A stretch of 8,506 nucleotides of DNA from contig SKZP01000420.1 of the NCBI GenBank assembly GCA_007127275.1, forward strand, positions 1 through 8,506. The letters run 5' to 3'. Both the position numbers and the translations under genes were made by a program. Of the stretch, positions 5,281 to 8,506 are shown one piece after another; positions within the stretch are counted from its first letter, which is position 1, and every line of letters starts with the position of its first letter. This stretch comes from Planctomycetota bacterium (GTDB lineage Bacteria; Planctomycetota; UBA8742; SKZP01). The notes under the pieces were generated by a model. The model ran no database searches. It saw nothing but the letters and a program-made list of their open reading frames with translations, and was not told the origin of the DNA.

Positions 5281-6570
5281 TCACTGGGTCGTGGCAACAC
5301 CGTTGACCGCGGCGGTGACGGTGGCCGGTGCGTGCCCGTTCGTCGGGTTGCCGCTTGCGTCGAGCGGCGTGTCGGCGTTGGCCTTTGCCCAGTCGACGAG
5401 CAACTGCTCCTGCTCGAAGACCTCGTGTACTGGCGTCTCGCCCGGCTTCGCATACGGACTCTTGAAGAAAAGGCTCAACTGGCGCTGGATGCCGGCGTAG
5501 CCTTTTTCCTTCGCCTTGTCGACGAGGCGCACCATGTCGAAGACCAGCGGCGCGGCGAGGATGGAGTCCTTGCAGAGGAAGTTCACCTTGATCTGCATCA
5601 TCTCGCCGAGGAAGCCTTCAATATCAATGTTGTCCCAGGCCTCTTTGGCGTCGCCGCGCGGCTTGTAGTAGTGAATGTGTACCTGGTGGTTCTCGACGGG
5701 GTAGCCGACAATGCTGTCGAGCACGCTGGCCTTCGACTTCACCTTCGTTTGGTTGCTGCCCGGGTCGTCGAGCACGAGGCCGTCGGAGTTGCCGAGGAAG
5801 TTGGCCGAGTACCAGCCCTCGACGCGCAAGTCGCGGATGCGGAACATTGGCGCGAGTGTGGTCTTCATCAGCGTCTGGCCGGTCTTGCCGTCCATGCCGG
5901 AGTACGGGCAGCCGTTCTGCTCGGCGAGCGAATCCAGGGCGGGCACGGCACAGACGCTTGGCGCGAAGTTGCAGTAGGGGATGCCGTGCTTCGCGCAGAC
6001 GTAGAAATACTTCATTGCGGGGCTGATCCGCGGGTCGTTCTCGTCAAGCCCCTTTTCAAACGCCTCCGGTGTCAGGTGGCACTCGCCCATTTCGGGGTAG
6101 CGCTCGGTGGAGGCGAGGTTGACGACGACGACGCGCTCGGCACCGGTTTGTTCCTTGAACTCGCGGATTTGCCGTTCGATCGTGGCGACCTCGTCGCGCG
6201 CCGAGCCGGCCGGCACGACGTTCTTGCCACGCAAGTTGACGACGTACTTGTCGCTTACGCTCGCCGGCCAGGGTTTGATCGCTTCGAGCTCGGTTTTCAC
6301 CTCGTCGAGCAGGTGCTTGGAGACGACATTATGGGCGAGGCTCGCCTCGTACAGGTTCGTCTCCTGCATGTCCCAGCCGCCGAAGACCATCTCTTCGAGC
6401 GGGGCCATCTGGAGCAATTGCGGCAAGACGTTTTTGACGTGGTCGGCGCTGTGCTCGGTAATCATACCGCGGCGCGGCACAAGGTTGTTGCGCATCAGGT
6501 AGGCCCCGGCGACGACGGTAGAGGCGACGGCGCCGGCCGAGCCAATGATGCAGATGCCAAGTTTGCTCAT
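5281..6570 (-). CDS. ino1: Myo-inositol-1-phosphate synthase
   Basis: A 429-residue enzyme that makes 1L-myo-inositol 1-phosphate from glucose 6-phosphate with NAD, the first step of inositol synthesis, in the cytoplasm. The N-terminal Rossmann motif G-S-A-G-A-V-A-S-T is at 10-18. Family signatures follow: V-V-N-L-A-S-T-E (149-156), D-G-K-T-G-Q-T (227-233), N-F-L-G-N-S-D-G (257-264), S-K-A-S-V-L-D-S-I-V (279-288) and N-F-L-C-K-D-S-I-L-A-A-P-L (330-342). The conserved lysines of these motifs are present. The open frame continues far upstream through the intergenic repeats, but the true start is the ATG at 6570. A strong GGAGGAGAG lies about 8 bases before it, and the dinucleotide fold begins right there. 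The last 25 residues are Ala/Thr/Asn-rich and look like a disordered tail. mtaB lies 42 bases downstream. What the inositol is used for is not shown here. Confidence 0.95.
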   Translation of the reverse strand: MSKLGICIIGSAGAVASTVVAGAYLMRNNLVPRRGMITEHSADHVKNVLPQLLQMAPLEEMVFGGWDMQETNLYEASLAHNVVSKHLLDEVKTELEAIKPWPASVSDKYVVNLRGKNVVPAGSARDEVATIERQIREFKEQTGAERVVVVNLASTERYPEMGECHLTPEAFEKGLDENDPRISPAMKYFYVCAKHGIPYCNFAPSVCAVPALDSLAEQNGCPYSGMDGKTGQTLMKTTLAPMFRIRDLRVEGWYSANFLGNSDGLVLDDPGSNQTKVKSKASVLDSIVGYPVENHQVHIHYYKPRGDAKEAWDNIDIEGFLGEMMQIKVNFLCKDSILAAPLVFDMVRLVDKAKEKGYAGIQRQLSLFFKSPYAKPGETPVHEVFEQEQLLVDWAKANADTPLDASGNPTNGHAPATVTAAVNGVATTQ

Positions 6571-7385
6571 CGAACGTACTCTCCTCCGCAATGACTGGAG
6601 GCCACACGAGCTGGCCGCGGCGCCGGAAGGCCTTCTGAAACGGAAAACGGGCGGGGTGCGCCGAGCGTTGGTTCGTTGCGTTGCACGGTGTTGCCAGCAA
6701 CGACGGTACTCGGGGGCATCCCACCCGCTTGCAGGTCCAGAGAGCGACCCGGGGACCGTCCAACCGCCACCGGCCGCCAGACGGAATGAGGCAAAGCTCT
6801 CCCCGCGGGGGCCGTAGGTGATGAACTTGTGACGCCGGCGGCAGGCTCGAACTTCGTGCGGGTAGGATCGGTTTCTACTCGCCCCGGTACACGCCAGGCC
6901 CTCCGACCTGGTGCCCACGCGAGACGGGCCGTAACCCCCGTTCGTTCGAGCGTGCCGCGGTTCGCACCACCACGCTACGCGCACCGAGCGAGGGCCTGCT
7001 ACAACGCCGACGGTGGAGATAACCCCGAACGAGTACCCCAACGTCGGCAAAGCAAGCCCCCTATACGCCCTCTGCCACGCCCATGTCAAGCCGGAATTGT
7101 ACGGTATGCAAAACGCCGTGCGGGCCGGCCGGATGCGAAGAGGCCATTCGCCGCGGTCTTGGTCGCACGTAATCTGCGCCAGACCCACGGGCCGCCGCCC
7201 GTGGGCTTGTGTGCCGCTGTGGACGGGGACCCACGGGCCGCCGCCCGTGGGCTTGTGGCCGACCTCCCCTTGCGCTCGATACACGGCGGCTGTGGCTGCC
7301 TCTCCCGCGTCGTTTGCTGGTTTGCTATATCTGCCTTTCTTACCCTTCGACTTTCGAGGCGACGCCCCTGACTTCGGAGCCTTCC
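6571..7385. other. Long gene-free divergent spacer
   Basis: These 815 bases lie between the start of the inositol-phosphate synthase gene and the start of the PLP enzyme gene. Open frames through it are arginine- and proline-rich read-throughs of GC-rich DNA without ribosome sites, so I call no gene. It holds a near-palindrome GTTGC-CA-GCAAC (6690-6701) with two further GTTGC copies just before it, and perfect 10-bp palindromes GAAGGCCTTC (6626-6635) and CCCCGCGGGG (6801-6810). It also holds two direct copies of the intergenic palindromic repeat (7182-7257). Promoters for both genes should lie here, but none could be fixed. A small RNA gene cannot be ruled out. Confidence 0.55.
7182..7257. 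repeat. Two direct copies of the palindromic intergenic repeat
   Basis: Two identical 30-base units (7182-7211 and 7228-7257) start 46 bases apart. Each contains a perfect 8-bp hairpin CCCACGGG/CCCGTGGG with a 6-base loop CCGCCG, and ends in CTTGTG. Both have the same orientation as the degenerate copy at 1669-1697 and the opposite orientation to the copy at 1621-1650. Two units with a 16-base spacer and strong internal palindromes fit a REP-like family, not a CRISPR. Confidence 0.85.
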
Positions 7386-8471
7386 GTGCAACTGCCGCAA
7401 CGGTACACACTGGCGCAACTTCCGACGCCGCTTTCGGTGATGCCCGCCGAGTTGCTTGCCGAGCTTTTGAGCGACGGCCCCGGGGGGCGACGTTTCGCGG
7501 CGCAGGAAATGCCGCAACTGATTATCAAGCATGACGAGCTCACCGGCTTCCTCGTCAGCGGCAACAAGATCCGCAAGCTCGAGTTCGTGCTTGCCGCGGC
7601 ACGCGAACAGGGAGCGACGCACATTGTCACCTGCGGCGGTTGGCAGTCGAATCATTGCCGCGCCACCGCCGTGGTCTGCCGACGGTGGGGGCTTGAGCCG
7701 GTGCTCTTGTTGCGCGTCGAGGACCCGACGCCGGAGCCGCCGCTGGTGGGCAATTACCTGATTGACCGCACGCTCGGCGCCACCATTGTGCGCATCTCGC
7801 ATGCCGAGTACGCCGAGCGCAGTTCGCGGATGCAGCAGGTCGCCGAGCGCTTGCGCGCCGAGGGGCATGTGCCGTTCGTCGTGCCGGAAGGGGCGAGCAG
7901 CGGCCTCGGTGCGGTGGGCTACATGGAGGCGGTGCGCGAGTTGGGCCAGCAGATTGCGCTGGAGGACCGCGAGCCGGTGGATACTCTCGTCGCCGCGGTC
8001 GGCTCGGGCGGTACCGTCGCCGGCTTGCAGTTGGGCGCGGACATTTACACGGGTGTGATCGAGCGCGTCCACGGCGTCTGTGTCTGCAACGACGCGGCGA
8101 CCTTCGAGCAACTCTGCACGAAGATTCGCATGGAGGCGTTGCAGGAGCTCTACGACGGGAACGCCACGCAATCCTACGCCGAGCCCAAGGTGCCGTTGAC
8201 CTTCGACGACGCACACATCGGCGAGGGCTACGCAAAGACCTACCCGGCAATGATGCACGACCTCGTCAACCTTGCGCGGCGCCGGGCCATTCTGCTTGAT
8301 CCGGTCTACACTGGCAAAGCATGGCACGCGCTGCTGCAGACCTTGCGTCGCGACCCCAAGAGCCTCGGCGAGCGCATCTGTTTCGTACACACCGGCGGCA
8401 CCTTCGGCCTCTTCGCCCAGCCCGAGCCGCTCGAGGCCGCCATCCGCGCCTTGGACGAACGCAGCGCCTGA
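7386..8471 (+). CDS. PLP-dependent D-cysteine desulfhydrase / ACC deaminase family enzyme
   Basis: A 361-residue fold-type II PLP enzyme. The start is a GTG at 7386 with GGAG (7376-7379) six bases before it; this places the family's usual opening R-Y-T-L-A-Q-L-P-T-P-L at residues 6-16. The PLP lysine is Lys61 in G-N-K-I-R-K-L-E. Q-S-N-H (87-90) lies in the usual place before the Ala-Thr-Ala helix. The phosphate-binding loop G-S-G-G-T is at 206-210. L-D-P-V-Y-T-G-K-A (303-311) carries the conserved Tyr308, and H-T-G-G-T-F-G-L-F is at 335-343. The reaction is probably beta-elimination of D-cysteine to pyruvate, ammonia and sulfide. ACC deaminase activity is less likely given Q-S-N-H and the T-G-K-A context, but substrate cannot be settled by sequence. 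C-G-G-W-Q and T-F-G-L-F vary slightly from the common G-G-x-Q and L-P-G-L-F forms. It appears monocistronic. Confidence 0.9.
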   Translation: MQLPQRYTLAQLPTPLSVMPAELLAELLSDGPGGRRFAAQEMPQLIIKHDELTGFLVSGNKIRKLEFVLAAAREQGATHIVTCGGWQSNHCRATAVVCRRWGLEPVLLLRVEDPTPEPPLVGNYLIDRTLGATIVRISHAEYAERSSRMQQVAERLRAEGHVPFVVPEGASSGLGAVGYMEAVRELGQQIALEDREPVDTLVAAVGSGGTVAGLQLGADIYTGVIERVHGVCVCNDAATFEQLCTKIRMEALQELYDGNATQSYAEPKVPLTFDDAHIGEGYAKTYPAMMHDLVNLARRRAILLDPVYTGKAWHALLQTLRRDPKSLGERICFVHTGGTFGLFAQPEPLEAAIRALDERSA

Positions 8472-8506
8472 CCGCACACCGTGTGGCGTACCCCAGCAGG
8501 CTCTGA

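Noticed and set aside
4060..6594. An 844-codon plus-strand open frame
   Set aside because: It runs antisense to both mtaB and the inositol-phosphate synthase gene, whose protein families are unmistakable. Its product is rich in His, Arg, Val and Leu, as expected from the opposite strand of GC-rich codons, and it has no family motif.
7182..7257. A two-repeat CRISPR
   Set aside because: Only two units, a 16-base spacer and strong full-length internal palindromes. The unit also occurs far away in inverted orientation, and no cas genes are present.
7326..7331. TATATC as a -10 box for the PLP enzyme gene
   Set aside because: No acceptable -35 element lies at 16-18 bases upstream.
6571..7410. A 280-residue N-terminal extension of the inositol-phosphate synthase
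   Set aside because: The extension reads through the palindromic repeats, looks like translated spacer, and the ATG at 6570 has a strong ribosome site directly before the Rossmann motif.
7086..8477. A 463-codon minus-strand open frame
   Set aside because: It is the antisense shadow of the PLP enzyme and also runs through the intergenic repeats, with no ribosome site or recognisable domain.

Overview
The window is a GC-rich bacterial chromosome segment, most likely from a planctomycete. I infer this from the type of exported redoxin, the dispersed CCCACGGG/CCCGTGGG palindromes between genes, the mostly single genes with long leaders, and the mix of a bacterial myo-inositol-1-phosphate synthase with housekeeping translation genes. 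The phylum call is an inference and was not tested by any search.

Left part (1-2018): two minus-strand genes for exported proteins. The first is cut by the window edge, so only its signal peptide and first mature residues are visible. The second is a complete secreted redoxin of the AhpC/TSA-TlpA type, with an acidic linker and a good intrinsic terminator. Each has an AGGAGTCG ribosome binding site and a GC-rich hairpin about 50-55 bases upstream of its start. The stretch 1340-2018 carries no gene but holds an inverted pair of a palindromic repeat.

Middle (1896-3777), plus strand: a promoter-like site, rpsT (ribosomal protein S20), its terminator, and a tRNA with anticodon UAA (leucine). The tRNA has a leucine-type D arm but only a 5-base variable loop. 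Next comes an acidic, low-complexity putative lipoprotein with a small C-terminal domain. It meets a minus-strand unit head-on across 271 bases that contain competing inverted repeats.

Right part (3778-8506): a minus-strand pair, myo-inositol-1-phosphate synthase followed by mtaB (tRNA ms2t6A37 methylthiotransferase), 42 bases apart and probably co-transcribed. A gene-free divergent stretch of 815 bases, with two direct copies of the palindromic repeat, separates it from a plus-strand PLP enzyme of the D-cysteine desulfhydrase/ACC deaminase family that starts at a GTG.

Three features concern translation (S20, the unusual UUA-reading tRNA, MtaB), but they lie in separate transcription units and nothing proves they form one system. 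The most unusual single item is the tRNA. Next are the palindromic repeats and the atypical active-site context of the redoxin. I see no phage, transposase, CRISPR or defence genes.
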